Assembly: GCF_051014445.1 (NCBI RefSeq)
Contig: NC_135134.1
Location: 5,175,672-5,239,671, forward strand
DNA: 64,000 nt
Direction: 5' to 3'
Source of the DNA: Colletes latitarsis
Taxonomy: Eukaryota; Arthropoda; Insecta; Hymenoptera; Colletidae
Within the stretch, counting starts at the first letter, position 1; each line of letters opens with the position of its first letter. Below, in pieces: positions 50,454 to 63,642 of the stretch. The notes beneath the pieces were generated by a model that did not search any database, was not told where the DNA came from, and saw nothing but the letters and a program-made list of their open reading frames with translations. Position numbers and translations under genes: made by a program.

Positions 50454-53090
50454 CGTACCAATGTGATACCACACTGAAACAGTCCATTAAACCTGGTTTC
50501 GATCAATATTTTAGAGGATAACGCAAGTTATGTCTGGGATAGGTCTGGGATTTGCCCTCATCAGGCTCATAGTTTCGCGTTTTTCACATACTTGTTGAAC
50601 AGATGCTGGGTTTTTTCTTGTCTGGATCACGTAGTAATGTGGTACCACACTGAAACAGTCCACTGAACCAGGTTTCGGTCAATATTTTACAGAATAACGC
50701 ATGTTAAGTCTTGGTTAGGTCTGGGATTTGCTCTCATCAGGCTCGTACTTTCGCATATTTCTCATAGTTGATGGCCAGATTCTGGGCTTTTTCTGGTTTG
50801 GATCACGTAGTAATGTGGTACCACTCTGAAACCGTCGATTAAACCTGGTTTCGATCAATATTTTAGAGGACAACGCATGTTAGGTCTGGGATAGGTCTGG
50901 GATTTGCCCTCATCAGGGTCATACTTTCGCATTTTTAACATACTTGTTGAACAGATCCTCGGTTTTTCAGGTTTGGATCACGTAGTAATGTGGTACCACA
51001 CTGAAACAGTCCATTAAACCTAGTTTCGATCAATAGTTTAGAGGATAACGCATGTTAGGTCTGGGTTAGGTCTGGGATTTGCCCTCATCAGACACATGCT
51101 TTCGCATTCTCCACATACTTGTTGAACAGATCCTGGGTTTTTTCTGGTTTGGATCCCGTAGTAATGTGGTATCACACTGAAACATTCAATTAAATCTGGT
51201 CTTGATAAATATTTTAGAGGATAACGCATGTTAGGTCTGGGTTAGGTCTAGGATTTGCCCTCAGCAGGCTCATACTTTCGCATATTTCTCATACTTGATG
51301 GCCAAATCCTGGGCTTTTTCTGGATTGGATCACGTAGTAATGTGGTACCACACTGAAACAGTCCATTAAACCTAGTTTCGATCAATAGTTTAGAGGATAA
51401 CGCATGTTAGGTCTGGGTTAGGCCTGGGATTTGCCCTCATCAGACACATACTTTCGCATTCTCCACATACTTGTTGAACAGATCCTGGGTTTTTTCTGGT
51501 TTGGATCACGTAGTAATGTGGTACCACACTGAAACATTCAATTAAATCTGGTCTTGATAAATGTTTTAGAGGATAACGCATGTTAGGTCTGGGTTAGGTC
51601 TAGGATTTGCCCTCAGCAGGCTCATACTTTCGCATATTTCTCATACTTGATGGCCAGATCCTGGGCTTTTTCTGGATTGGATCACGTAGTAATGTGGTAT
51701 CACACTGAAACAGTCCATTAAACCTAGTTTCGATCAATATTTTACAGAATAACGCATGTTAAGTCTTGGTTAGGTCTGGGATTTGCTCTCATCAGGCTCG
51801 TACTTTCGCATATTTCTCATAGTTGATGGCCAGATTCTGGGCTTTTTCTGGATTGGATCACGTAGTAATGTGATACCACACTGAAACATTCAATTAAATC
51901 TGGTCTTGTTAAATATTTTAGAGGATAACGCATGTTAGGTCTGGGTTAGGTCTAGGATTTGCCCTCAGCAGGCTCATACTTTCGCACATTTCTCATACTT
52001 GTTGAACAGATCCTCGGTTTTTCTGGTTTGGATCACGTAGTAATGTGGTACCACACTGAAACAGTCCATTAAACCTGGTTTCGATCAATATTTTACAGAA
52101 TAACGCATGTTAAGTCTTGGTTAGGTCTGGGATTTGCTCTCATCGGGCTCGTACTTTCGCATTCTCCACATACTTGTTGAACAGATCCTGGGTTTTTTCT
52201 GGTTTGGATCACGTAGTAATGTGGTACCACACTGAAACATTCAATTAAATCTGGTCTTGATAAATATTTTAGAGGATAACGCATGTTACGTCAGTGTTAG
52301 ATCTAGGATTTGCCCTCAGCGGGCTCATACTTTCGCATATTTCTCATACTTGATGGCTAGAACCTGGGCTTTTTCTGGATTGGATGACGTAGTAATGTGG
52401 TATCACACTGAAACATTCAATTAAACCTAGTTTCGATGAATATTTTAGAGGATAACGCATGTTATGTCTAGGTTAGACCTGGGATTTGCCCTCATCAGAC
52501 ACATACTTTCGCATTCTCCACATACTTGTTGAACAGGTCCTTGGCTTCTTCTGGTTTCGATCACGTTGTAATGTGATACCACACTGAAACAGTCCATTCA
52601 ATCTGGTTTCGATCAATATTTTAGAGGTCAACGCATGTTAGGTCTGGGATAGGTCTGGGATTTGCCCTCATCAGGGTCATACTTTCGCATTTTTAATATA
52701 CTTTTTGAACAGATCCTCGGTTTTTCTGGTTTGGATCACGTAGTAATGTGGTACCACACTGACACAGTCCATTAAACCTAGTTTCGATCAATAGTTTAGA
52801 GGATAACCCATGTTAGGTCTAGATTAGGCCTGGAATTTGCCCTCATCAGGGTCATACTCTCGCGTTTTTCACATACTTGTTGAACAGAACCCTGGCTTAT
52901 TGTGGTTTGGATCATGTACTAATGTGGTACCACACTGAAACATTCAATTAAATCTGGTCTTGATAAATATTTTAGAGGATAACGCATGTTAGATCTGGGT
53001 TAGGTCTAGGATTTGCCCTCAGCAGGCTCATACTTTCGCATATTTCTCATACTTGATGGCCAGATCCTGGGCTTTTTCTGGATTGGATCA
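50454..53090. repeat. Higher-order unit V3 (15 monomers, 2637 bp)
   Basis: Marker at 50454. Contains a 7-monomer internal offset (50159 against 51390). Its last part (52159 onwards) has the rare words GTTACGTCAGTGTTAGATC and GATTGGATGACG, and matches 54974 onwards (2815 bp) and 62711 onwards (10552 bp). Confidence 0.8.
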
Positions 53091-55905
53091 CGTACCAATG
53101 TGATACCACACTGAAACAGTCCATTAAACCTGGTTTCGATCAATATTTTAGAGGATAACGCAAGTTATGTCTGGGATAGGTCTGGGATTTGCCCTCATCA
53201 GGCTCATAGTTGCGCGTTTTTCACATACTTGTTGAACAGATGCTGGGTTTTTTCTGGTCTGGATCACGTAGTAATGTGGTACCACACTGAAACATTCAAT
53301 TAAATCTGGTCTTGATAAATATTTTAGAGAATAACTCATGTTAGGTCTAGGTTAGGTCTGGGATTTGCTCTCATCAGGATCGAACTTTCGCATATTTCTC
53401 ATACTTGATGGCCAGATTATGGCCTTTTTCTGGTTTAGATCCCGTAGTAATGTGGTATCACACTGAAACATTCAATTAAACATAGTTTCGATGAATATTT
53501 TAGAGGATAACGCATGTTATGTCTAGGTTAGACCTGGGACTTGCCCTCATCAGGGCCATATTTTCGCATTGTTCACATACTTGTTGAACAGATGCCTGGC
53601 TTCTTCTGGTTTAGATCACGTAGTAATGTGATACCACACTGAAACAGTCCATTAAATCTGGTTTCGATCAATATTTTAGAGGACAACGCATGTTAGGTCT
53701 GGGATAGGTCTGGGATTTGCCCTCATCAGGGTCATACTTTCGCATTTTTAACATACTTGTTGAACAGACCCTCGGTTTTTCTGGTTTGGATCACGTAGTA
53801 ATGTGGTGCCACACTGAAACAGTCCATTAAACCTAGTTTCGATCAATAGTTTAGAGGATAACGCATGTTAGGTCTGGGTTAGGTCTGGGATTTGCCCTCA
53901 TCAGACACATGCTTTCGCATTCTCCACATACTTGTTGAACAGATCCTTTGGTTTTTTCTGGTTTGGATCACCTAGTAATGTGGTACCACACTGAAACATT
54001 CAATTAAATCTGGTCTTGATAAATATTTTAGAGGATAACGCATGTTAGGTCTGGGTTAGGTCTAGGATTTGCCCTCAGCAGGCTCATACTTTCGCATATT
54101 TCTCATACTTGATGGCCAGATCCTGGGCTTTTTCTGGATTGGATCACGTAGTAATGTGGTATCACACTGAAACAGGCAATTAAGCCTAGTTTCGATCAAT
54201 AGTTTAGAGGATAACGCATGTTAGGTCTGGGTTAGGCCAGGGATTTGCCCTCCTCAGACACATACTTTCGCATTCTCCACATACTTGTTGAACAGATCCT
54301 GGGTTATTTCTGGTCTGGATCACGTAGTAATGTGGTACCACACTGAAACAGCCCATTAAACCTAGTTTCGATCAATATTTTAGAGGATAACGCATGTTAG
54401 GTCTAGATTAGGCCTGGGATTTGCCCCCATCAGGGTCATACTTTCGCGTTTTTCACATACTTGTTGAACAGATCCCTGGCTTATTCTGGTTTGGATCCCG
54501 TAGTAATGTGGTACCACACTGAAACAGTCCATTAAACCTGGTTTCGCTGAATATTTAAGAGGATCACGCATGTTATGTCTAGGTTAGGCCAGGGATTTGC
54601 CCTCATCAGACACATACTTTCGCATTCTCCACATACTTGTTGAACAGAACCTGGGTTTTTTCTGGTTTGGATCACGTAGTAATGTGGTACCACACTGAAA
54701 CATTCAATTAAATCTGGTCTTGATAAATATTTTAGAGAATAACTCATGTTAGGTCTAGGTTAGGTCTGGGATTTGCTCTCATCAGGATCGAACTTTCGCA
54801 TATTTCTCATACTTGATGGCCAGATTATGGCCTTTTTCTGGTTTGGATCCCGTAGTAATGTGGTATCACACTGAAACATTCAATTAAACATAGTTTCGAT
54901 GAATATTTTAGAGGATAACGCACGTTATGTCTAGGTTAGACCTGGGAGTTGCCCTCATCAGGGCCATATTTTCGCATTCTCCACATACTTGTTGAACAGA
55001 TCCTGGGTTTTTTCTGGTTTGGATCACGTAGTAATGAGGTACCACACTGAAACATTCAATTTAATCTGGTCTTGATAAATATTTTAGAGTATAACGCATG
55101 TTACGTCAGTGTTAGATCTAGGATTTGCCCTCAGCGGGCTCATACTTTCGCATATTTCTCATACTTGATGGCTAGAACCTGGGCTTTTTCTGGATTGGAA
55201 GACGTAGTAATGTGGTATCACACTGAAACATTCAATTAAACCTAGTTTCGATGAATATTTTAGAGGATAACGCATGTTATGTCTAGGTTAGACCTGGGAT
55301 TTGCCCTCATCAGACACATACTTTCGCATTCTCCACATACTTGTTGAACAGGTCCCTGGCTTCTTCTGGTTTCGATCACGTAGTAATGTGATACCACACT
55401 GAAACAGTCCATTCAATCTGGTTTCGATCAATATTTTAGAGGTCAACGCATGTTAGGTCTGGGATAGGTCTGGGATTTGCCCTCATCAGGGTCATACTTT
55501 CGCATTTTTAACATACTTTTTGAACAGATCCTCGGTTTTTCTGGTTTGGATCACGTAGTAATGTGGAACCACACTGAAACAGTCCATTAAACCTAGTTTC
55601 GATCAATAGTTTAGAGGATAACCCATGTTAGGTCTAGATTAGGCCTGGAATTTGCCCTCATCAGGGTCATACTCTCGCGTTTTTCACATACTTGTTGAAC
55701 AGAACCCTGGCTTATTGTGGTTTGGACCATGTACTAATGTGGTACCACACTGAAACATTCAATTAAATCTGGTCTTGATAAATATTTTAGAGGATAACGC
55801 ATGTTACATCTGGGTTAGGTCTAGGATTTGCCCTCAGCAGGCTCATACTTTCGCATATTTCTCATACTTGATGGCCAGATCCTGGGCTTTTTCTGGACTG
55901 GATCA
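53091..55905. repeat. Higher-order unit V4 (16 monomers, 2815 bp)
   Basis: Marker at 53091. Ends with a copy of the end of V3. About 54060-54973 is repeated at 57577-58490 at an offset of 3517 bp (20 monomers), sharing GATCCCGTAGTAATG, TTTCGCTGAATATTTAAGAGG and CAGATTATGGCC. Confidence 0.8.
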
Positions 55906-56784
55906 CGTACCAATGTGATACCACACTGAAACAGTCCATTAAACCTGGTTTCGATCAATATTTTAGAGGATAACGCAAGTTATGTCTGGGATAGGTCTGG
56001 GATTTGCCCTCATCAGGCTCATAGTTGCGCGTTTTTCACATACTTGTTGAACAGATGCTGGGTTTTTTCTGGTCTGGATCACGTAGTAATGTGGTACCAC
56101 TCTTAAACAGTCCACTAAACCAGGTTTCGATCAATATTTTACAGAATAACGCATGTTAAGTCTTGGTTAGGTCTGGGATTTGCTCTCATCAGGCTCGTAC
56201 TTTCGCATATTTCTCATAGTTGATGGCCAGATTCTGGGCTTTTTCTGGTTTGGATCACGTAGTAATGTGGTACCACTCTGAAACCGTCGATTAAACCTGG
56301 TTTCGATCAATATTTTAGAGGACAACGCATGTTAGGTCTGGGATAGGTCTGGGATTTGCCCTCATCAGGGTCATACTTTCGCATTTTTAACATACTTGTT
56401 GAACAGATCCTCGGTTTTTCTGGTTTGGATCACGTAGTAATGTGGTACCACACTGAAACAGTCCATTAAACCTAGTTTCGATCAATAGTTTAGAGGATAA
56501 CGCATGTTAGGTCTGGGTTAGGCCTGGGATTTGCCCTCATCAGACACATGCTTTCGCATTCTCCACATACCTGTTGAACAGATCCTGGGTTTTTTCTGGT
56601 TTGGATCACGTAGTAATGTGGTACCACACTGAAACATTCAATTAAATCTGGTCTTGATAAATATTTTAGAGGATAACGCATGTTAGGTCTGGGTTAGGTC
56701 TAGGATTTGCCCTCAGCAGGCTCATACTTTCGCATATTTCTCATACTTGATGGCCAGATCCTGGGCTTTTTCTGGACTGGATCA
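55906..56784. repeat. Higher-order unit V5 (5 monomers, 879 bp)
   Basis: Marker at 55906. This 5-monomer unit is directly duplicated: 55740-56776 matches 56619-57655 at an offset of 879 bp, with the private word CTGGACTGGATCACG at both markers. It is the shortest higher-order unit of the domain. Confidence 0.85.
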
Positions 56785-59700
56785 CGTACCAATGTGATAC
56801 CACACTGAAACAGTCCATTAAACCTGGTTTCGATCAATATTTTAGAGGATAACGCAAGTTATGTCTGGGATAGGTCTGGGATTTGCCCTCATCAGGCTCA
56901 TAGTTGCGCGTTTTTCACATACTTGTTGAACAGATGCTGGGTTTTTTCTGGTCTGGATCACGTAGTAATGTGGTACTACTCTTAAACAGTCCACTAAACC
57001 AGGTTTCGATCAATATTTTACAGAATAACGCATGTTAAGTCTTGGTTAGGTCTGGGATTTGCTCTCATCAGGCTCGTACTTTCGCATATTTCTCATAGTT
57101 GATGGCCAGATTCTGGGCTTTTTCTGGTTTGGATCACGTAGTAATGTGGTACCACTCTGAAACCGTCGATTAAACCTGGTTTCGATCAATATTTTAGAGG
57201 ACAACGCATGTTAGGTCTGGGATAGGTCTGGGATTTGCCCTCATCAGGGTCATACTTTCGCATTTTTAACATACTTGTTGAACAGATCCTCGGTTTTTCT
57301 GGTTTGGATCACGTAGTAATGTGGTACCACACTGAAACAGTCCATTAAACCTAGTTTCGATCAATAGTTTAGAGGATAACGCATGTTAGGTCTGGGTTAG
57401 GCCTGGGATTTGCCCTCATCAGACACATGCTTTCGCATTCTCCACATACCTGTTGAACAGATCCTGGGTTTTTTCTGGTTTGGATCACGTAGTAATGTGG
57501 TACCACACTGAAACATTCAATTAAATCTGGTCTTGATAAATATTTTAGAGGATAACGCATGTTAGGTCTGGGTTAGGTCTAGGATTTGCCCTCAGCAGGC
57601 TCATACTTTCGCATATTTCTCATACTTGATGGCCAGATCCTGGGCTTTTTCTGGATTGGATCGCGTAGTAATGTGGTATCACACTGAAACAGTCCATTAA
57701 GCCTAGTTTCGATCAATAGTTTAGAGGATAACGCATGTTAGGTCTGGGTTAGGCCAGGGATTTGCCCTCCTCAGACACATACTTTCGCATTCTCCACATA
57801 CTTGTTGAACAGATCCTGGGTTTTTTCTGGTCTGGATCACGTAGTAATGTGGTACCACACTGAAACAGCCCATTAAACCTAGTTTCGATCAATATTTTAG
57901 AGGATAACGCATGTTAGGTCTAGATTAGGCCTGGGATTTGCCCCCATCAAGGTCATACTTTCGCGTTTTTCACATACTTGTTGATCAGATCCCTGGCTTA
58001 TTCTGGTTTGGATCCCGTAGTAATGTGGTACCACACTGAAACAGTCCATTAAACCTGGTTTCGCTGAATATTTAAGAGGATCACGCATGTTATGTCTAGG
58101 TTAGACCAGGGATTTGCCCTCATCAGACACATACTTTCGCATTCTCCACATACTTGTTGAACAGAACCTGGGTTTTTTCTGGTTTTGATCACGTAGTAAT
58201 GTGGTACCACACTGAAACATTCAATTAAATCTGGTCTTGATAAATATTTTAGAGAATAACTCATGTTAGGTCTAGGTTAGGTCTGGGATTTGCTCTCATC
58301 AGGATCGAACTTTCGCATATTTCTCATACTTGATGGCCAGATTATGGCCTTTTTCTGGTTTAGATCCCGTAGTAATGTGGTATCACACTGAAACATTCAA
58401 TTAAACATAGTTTCGATGAATATTTTAGAGGATAACGCATGTCATGTCTAGGTTAGACCTGGGACTTGCCCTCATCAGGGCCATATTTTCGCATTGTTCA
58501 CATACTTGTTGAACAGATGCCTGGCTTCTTCTGGTTTAGATCACGTAGTAATGTGATACCACACTGAAACAGTCCATTAAATCTGGTTTCGATCAATATT
58601 TTAGAGGACAACGCATGTTAGGTCTGGGATAGGTCTGGGATTTGCCCTCATCAGGGTCATACTTTCGCATTTTTAACATACTTGTTGAACAGACCCTCAG
58701 TTTTTCTGGTTTGGATCACGTAGTAATGTGGTGCCACACTGAAACAGTCCATTAAACCTAGTTTCGATCAATAGTTTAGAGGATATCGCATGTTATGTCT
58801 GGGATAGGTCTGGGATTTGCCCTCATCAGGCTCATAGTTTCGCGTTTTTCACATACTTGTTGGACAGATTCTGGGTTTTTTCTGGTTTGGATCACGTAGT
58901 AATGTGGTACCACACTCAAACAGTCCATTAAACCTGGTTTCGATCAATATTTTACAGAATAACGCATGTTAGGTCAGGGTTAGGTCTAGGATTTGCCCTC
59001 AGCGGGATCATACTTTCGCATATTTCACATACTTGATGGCTAGAACCTGGGCTTTTTCTGGATTGGATCACGTAGTAATGTGGTATCACACTGAAACATT
59101 CAACTAAACCTTGTTTCGATGAATATTTTAGAGGATGACGCATGTTATGTCTAGGTTAGACCTGGGACTTGCCCTCATCAGGGCCATATTTTCGCATTGT
59201 TCACATACTTGTTGAACAGATGCCTGGCTTCTTCTGGTTTAGATCACGTAGTAATGTGATACCACACTGAAACAGTCCATTAAATCTCGTTTCGATCAAT
59301 ATTTTAGAGGACAACGCATGTTAGGTCTGGTATAGGTCTGGGATTTGCCCTCATCAGGGTTATACTTTCGCATTTTTAACATACTTGTTGAACAGATCCT
59401 CGGTTTTTCAGGTTTGCATCACGTAGTAATGTGGTGCCACACTGAAACAGTCCATTAAGCCTTGTTTCGATCAATAGTTTAGAGGATACCGCATGTTAGG
59501 TCTAGATTAGGCCTGGGATTTGCCCTCATCAGGGTCATACTTTCGCGTTTTTCACATACTTGTTGAACAGATCCCTGGCTTATTCTGGTTTGGATCATGT
59601 ACTATTGTGGTACCACACTGAAAAAGTCCATTAAATCTGGTCTTGGTAAATATTTTAGAGGATAACGCATGTTAGGTCTAGGTTAGGTCTGGGATTTGCT

Positions 59701-61180
59701 CTCATCAGGATCGAACTTTCGCATATTTCTCATACTTGATGGCCAGATTATGGCCTTTTTCTGGTTTGGATCCCGTTGTAATGTGGTACCACACTGAAAC
59801 AGTCCATTAAACCTGGTTTCGATGAATATTTTGGATGATAACGCATGTTATGTCTAGGTTAGGCCTGGGATTTGCCCTCATCAGACACATACTTTCGCAT
59901 TCTCCACATACTTGTTGAACAGATCCTGGGTTTTTTCTGATTTGGATCACGTAGTAATGTGGTGCCACACTGAAACATTCAATTGAATCTGGTCTTGATA
60001 AATATTTTAGAGGATAACGCATGTTAGGTCTGGGTTAGGTCTAGGATTTGCCCTCATCAGGCTCATACATTCGCACATTTCTCATAATTGATGGCTAGAT
60101 CCTGGGCTTTTTCTGGATTGGATCTCGTAGTAATGTGGTACCACACTGAAACAGTACATTAAACCTGGTTTCGATCAATATTTTAGAGGATAACGCATGT
60201 TATGTCTAGGTTAGGCCTGGGATTTGCCCTCATCAGACACATACTTTCGCATTCTCCACATACTTGTTGAACAGATCCTGGGTTTTTTCTGGTTTGGATC
60301 TCGTAGTAATGTGGTACCACACTGAAACATTCAATTTAATCTGGTCTTGATAAATATTTTAGAGGATAACGCATGTTACGTCAGTGGTAGATCTAGGATT
60401 TGCCCTCAGCGGGCTCATACTTTCGCATATTTCTCATACTTGATGGCTAGAACCTGGGCTTTTTCTGGATTGGATGACGTAGTAATGTGGTATCACACTG
60501 AAACATTCAATTAAACCTAGTTTCGATGAATATTTTAGAGGATAACGCATGTTATGTCTAGGTTAGACCTGGGATTTGCCCTCATCAGACACATACTTTC
60601 GCATTCTCCACATACTTGTTGAACAGGTCCCTGGCTTCTTCTGGTTTCGATCACGTAGTAATGTGATACCACACTGAAACAGTCCATTCAATCTGGTTTC
60701 GATCAATATTTTAGAGGTCAACGCATGTTAGGTCTGGGATAGGTCTGGGATTTGCCCTCATCAGGGTCATACTTTCGCATTTTTAACATACTTTTTGAAC
60801 AGATCCTCGGTTTTTCTGGTTTGGATCACGTAGTAATGTGGAACAACACTGAAACAGTCCATTAAACCTAGTTTCGATCAATAGTTTAGAGGATAACCCA
60901 TGTTAGGTCTAGATTAGGCCTGGAATTTGCCCTCATCAGGGTCATACTCTCGCGTTTTTCACATACTTGTTGAACAGAACCCTGGCTTATTGTGGTTTGG
61001 ACCATGTACTAATGTGGTACCACACTGAAACATTCAATTAAATCTGGTCTTGATAAATATTTTAGAGGATAACGCATGTTACATCTGGGTTAGGTCTAGG
61101 ATTTGCCCTCAGCAGGCTCATACTTTCGCATATTTCTCATACTTGATGGCCAGATCCTGGGCTTTTTCTGGATTGGATCA
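56785..61180. repeat. Higher-order unit V6 (25 monomers, 4396 bp)
   Basis: Marker at 56785. Begins with the second copy of the V5 5-mer. The stretch 57577-58490 is a copy of V4 sequence, and 60247 onwards copies 54972 onwards at an offset of 5275 bp. Around 58.45-59.4 kb lie two neighbouring variants of a GGGACTTGCCC monomer. V6 reads as several V4/V5 segments joined together. Confidence 0.8.
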
Positions 61181-63642
61181 CGTACCAATGTGATACCACA
61201 CTGAAACAGTCCATTAAACCTGGTTTCGATCAATATTTTAGAGGATAACGTAAGTTATGTCTGGGATAGGCCTGGGATTTGCCCTCATCAGGCTCATAGT
61301 TTCGCGTTTTTCACATACTTGTTGAACAGATGCTGGGTTTTTTCTGGTCTGGATCACGTAGTAATGTGGTACCACACTTAAACAGTCCACTAAACCAGGT
61401 TTCGATCAATATTTTACAGAATAACGCATGTTAAGTCTTGGTTAGGTCTGGGATTTGCTCTCATCAGGCTCGTACTTTCGCATATTTCTCATAGTTGATG
61501 GCCAGATTCTGGGCTTTTTCTGGTTTGGATCACGTAGTAATGTGGTACCACTCTGAAACCGTCGATTAAACCTGGTTTCGATCAATATTTTAGAGGACAA
61601 CGCATGTTAGGTCTGGGATAGGTCTGGGATTTGCCCTCATCAGGGTCATACTTTCGCATTTTTAACATACTTGTTGAACAGATCCTCGGTTTTTCTGGTT
61701 TGGATCACGTAGTAATGTGGTACCACACTGAAACAGTCCATTAAACCTAGTTTCGATCAATAGTTTAGAGGATAACGCATGTTAGGTCTGGGTTAGGCCT
61801 GGGATTTGCCCTCATCAGACACATGCTTTCGCATTCTCCACATACCTGTTGAACAGATCCTGGGTTTTTTCTGGTTTGGATCACGTAGTAATGTGGTACC
61901 ACACTGAAACATTCAATTAAATCTGGTCTTGATAAATATTTTAGAGGATAACGCATGTTAGGTCTGGGTTAGGTCTAGGATTTGCCCTCAGCAGGCTCAT
62001 ACTTTCGCATATTTCTCATACTTGATGGCCAGATCCTGGGCTTTTTCTGGATTGGATCACGTAGTAATGTGATATCACACTGAAACAGTCCATTAAGCCT
62101 AGTTTCGATCAATAGTTTAGAGGATAACGCATGTTAGGTCTGGGATAGGCCAGGGATTTGCCCTCCTCAGACACATACTTTCGCATTCTCCACATACTTG
62201 TTGAACAGATCCTGGGTTTTTTCTGGTCTGGATCACGTAGTAATGTGGTACCACACTGAAACAGCCCATTAAACCTAGTTTCGATCAATATTATAGAGGA
62301 TAACGCATGTTAGGTCTAGATTAGGCCTGGGATTTGCCCCCATCAAGGTCATACTTTCGCGTTTTTCACATACTTGTTGATCAGATCCCTGGCTTATTCT
62401 GGTTTGGATCCCGTAGTAATGTGGTACCACACTGAAACAGTCCATTAAACCTGGTTTCGCTGAATATTTAAGAGGATCACGCATGTTATGTCTAGGTTGG
62501 GCCAGGGATTTGCCCTCATCAGACACATACTTTCGCATTCTCCACATACTTGTTGAACAGATCCTGGGTTTTTTCTGGTTTGGATCACGTAGTAATGTGG
62601 TACCACACTGAAACAGTCCATTAAACCTGGTTTCGATCAATATTTTACAGAATAACGCATGTTAAGTCTTGGTTAGGTCTGGGATTTGCTCTCATCAGGC
62701 TCGTACTTTCGCATTCTCCACATACTTGTTGAACAGATCCTGGGTTTTTTCTGGTTTGGATCACGTAGTAATGTGGTACCACACTGAAACATTCAATTAA
62801 ATCTGGTCTTGATAAATATTTTAGAGGATAACGCATGTTACGTCAGTGTTAGATCTAGGATTTGCCCTCAGCGGGCTCATACTTTCGCATATTTCTCATA
62901 CTTGATGGCTAGACCCTGGGCTTTTTCTGGATTGGATGACGTAGTAATGTGGTATCACAGTGAAACATTCAATTAAACCTAGTTTCGATGAATATTTTAG
63001 AGGATAACGCATGTTATGTCTAGGTTAGACCTGGGATTTGCCCTCATCAGACACATACTTTCGCATTCTCCACATACTTGTTGAACAGGTCCCTGGCTTC
63101 TTCTGGTTTCGATCACGTAGTAATGTGATACCACACTGAAACAGTCCATTCAATCTGGTTTCGATCAATATTTTAGAGGTCAACGCATGTTAGGTCTGGG
63201 ATAGGTCTGGGATTTGCCCTCATCAGGGTCATACTTTCGCATTTTTAACATACTTTTTGAACAGATCCTCGGTTTTTCTGGTTTGGATCACGTAGTAATG
63301 TGGTACCACACTGACACAGTCCATTAAACCTAGTTTCGATCAATAGTTTAGAGGATAACCCATGTTAGGTCTAGATTAGGCCTGGAATTTGCCCTCATCA
63401 GGGTCATACTCTCGCGTTTTTCACATACTTGTTGAACAGAACCCTGGCTTATTGTGGTTTGGATCATGTACTAATGTGGTACCACACTGAAACATTCAAT
63501 TAAATCTGGTCTTGATAAATATTTTAGAGGATAACGCATGTTAGATCTGGGTTAGGTCTAGGATTTGCCCTCAGCAGGCTCATACTTTCGCATATTTCTC
63601 ATACTTGATGGCCAGATCCTGGGCTTTTTCTGGATTGGATCA
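61181..63642. repeat. Higher-order unit V7 (14 monomers, 2462 bp)
   Basis: Marker at 61181. About 61436-62611 matches 57040-58215 at an offset of 4396 bp. The end (62620 onwards) switches to the V3 haplotype and matches 52070-53285. Its GTTACGTCAGTG monomer is at 62835. Confidence 0.8.

Noticed and set aside
45600..54571. A 50-monomer higher-order unit linking 45588 with 54380
   Set aside because: The two monomers share GATCCCGTAGTAATG and TTTCGCTGAATATTT variants, but their neighbours do not stay matched over a long stretch. This is a shared monomer type, not a long unit.
62275..62640. Longest open frame (121 codons, minus strand)
   Set aside because: It spans two monomers that lack the usual stop through point changes. 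It contains the same translated repeat in two frames, so its length is accidental.
46819..62836. Recurrent 63-71 codon minus-strand open frames (for example 50159-50350, 51390-51581, 61765-61956) as a small repeated gene family
   Set aside because: They are the same monomer translated once per unit. Because 176 is not a multiple of 3, each frame shifts on entering the next monomer and soon meets a stop. The frames overlap by 16 nt, change freely between copies, and have no start context or unique flank.
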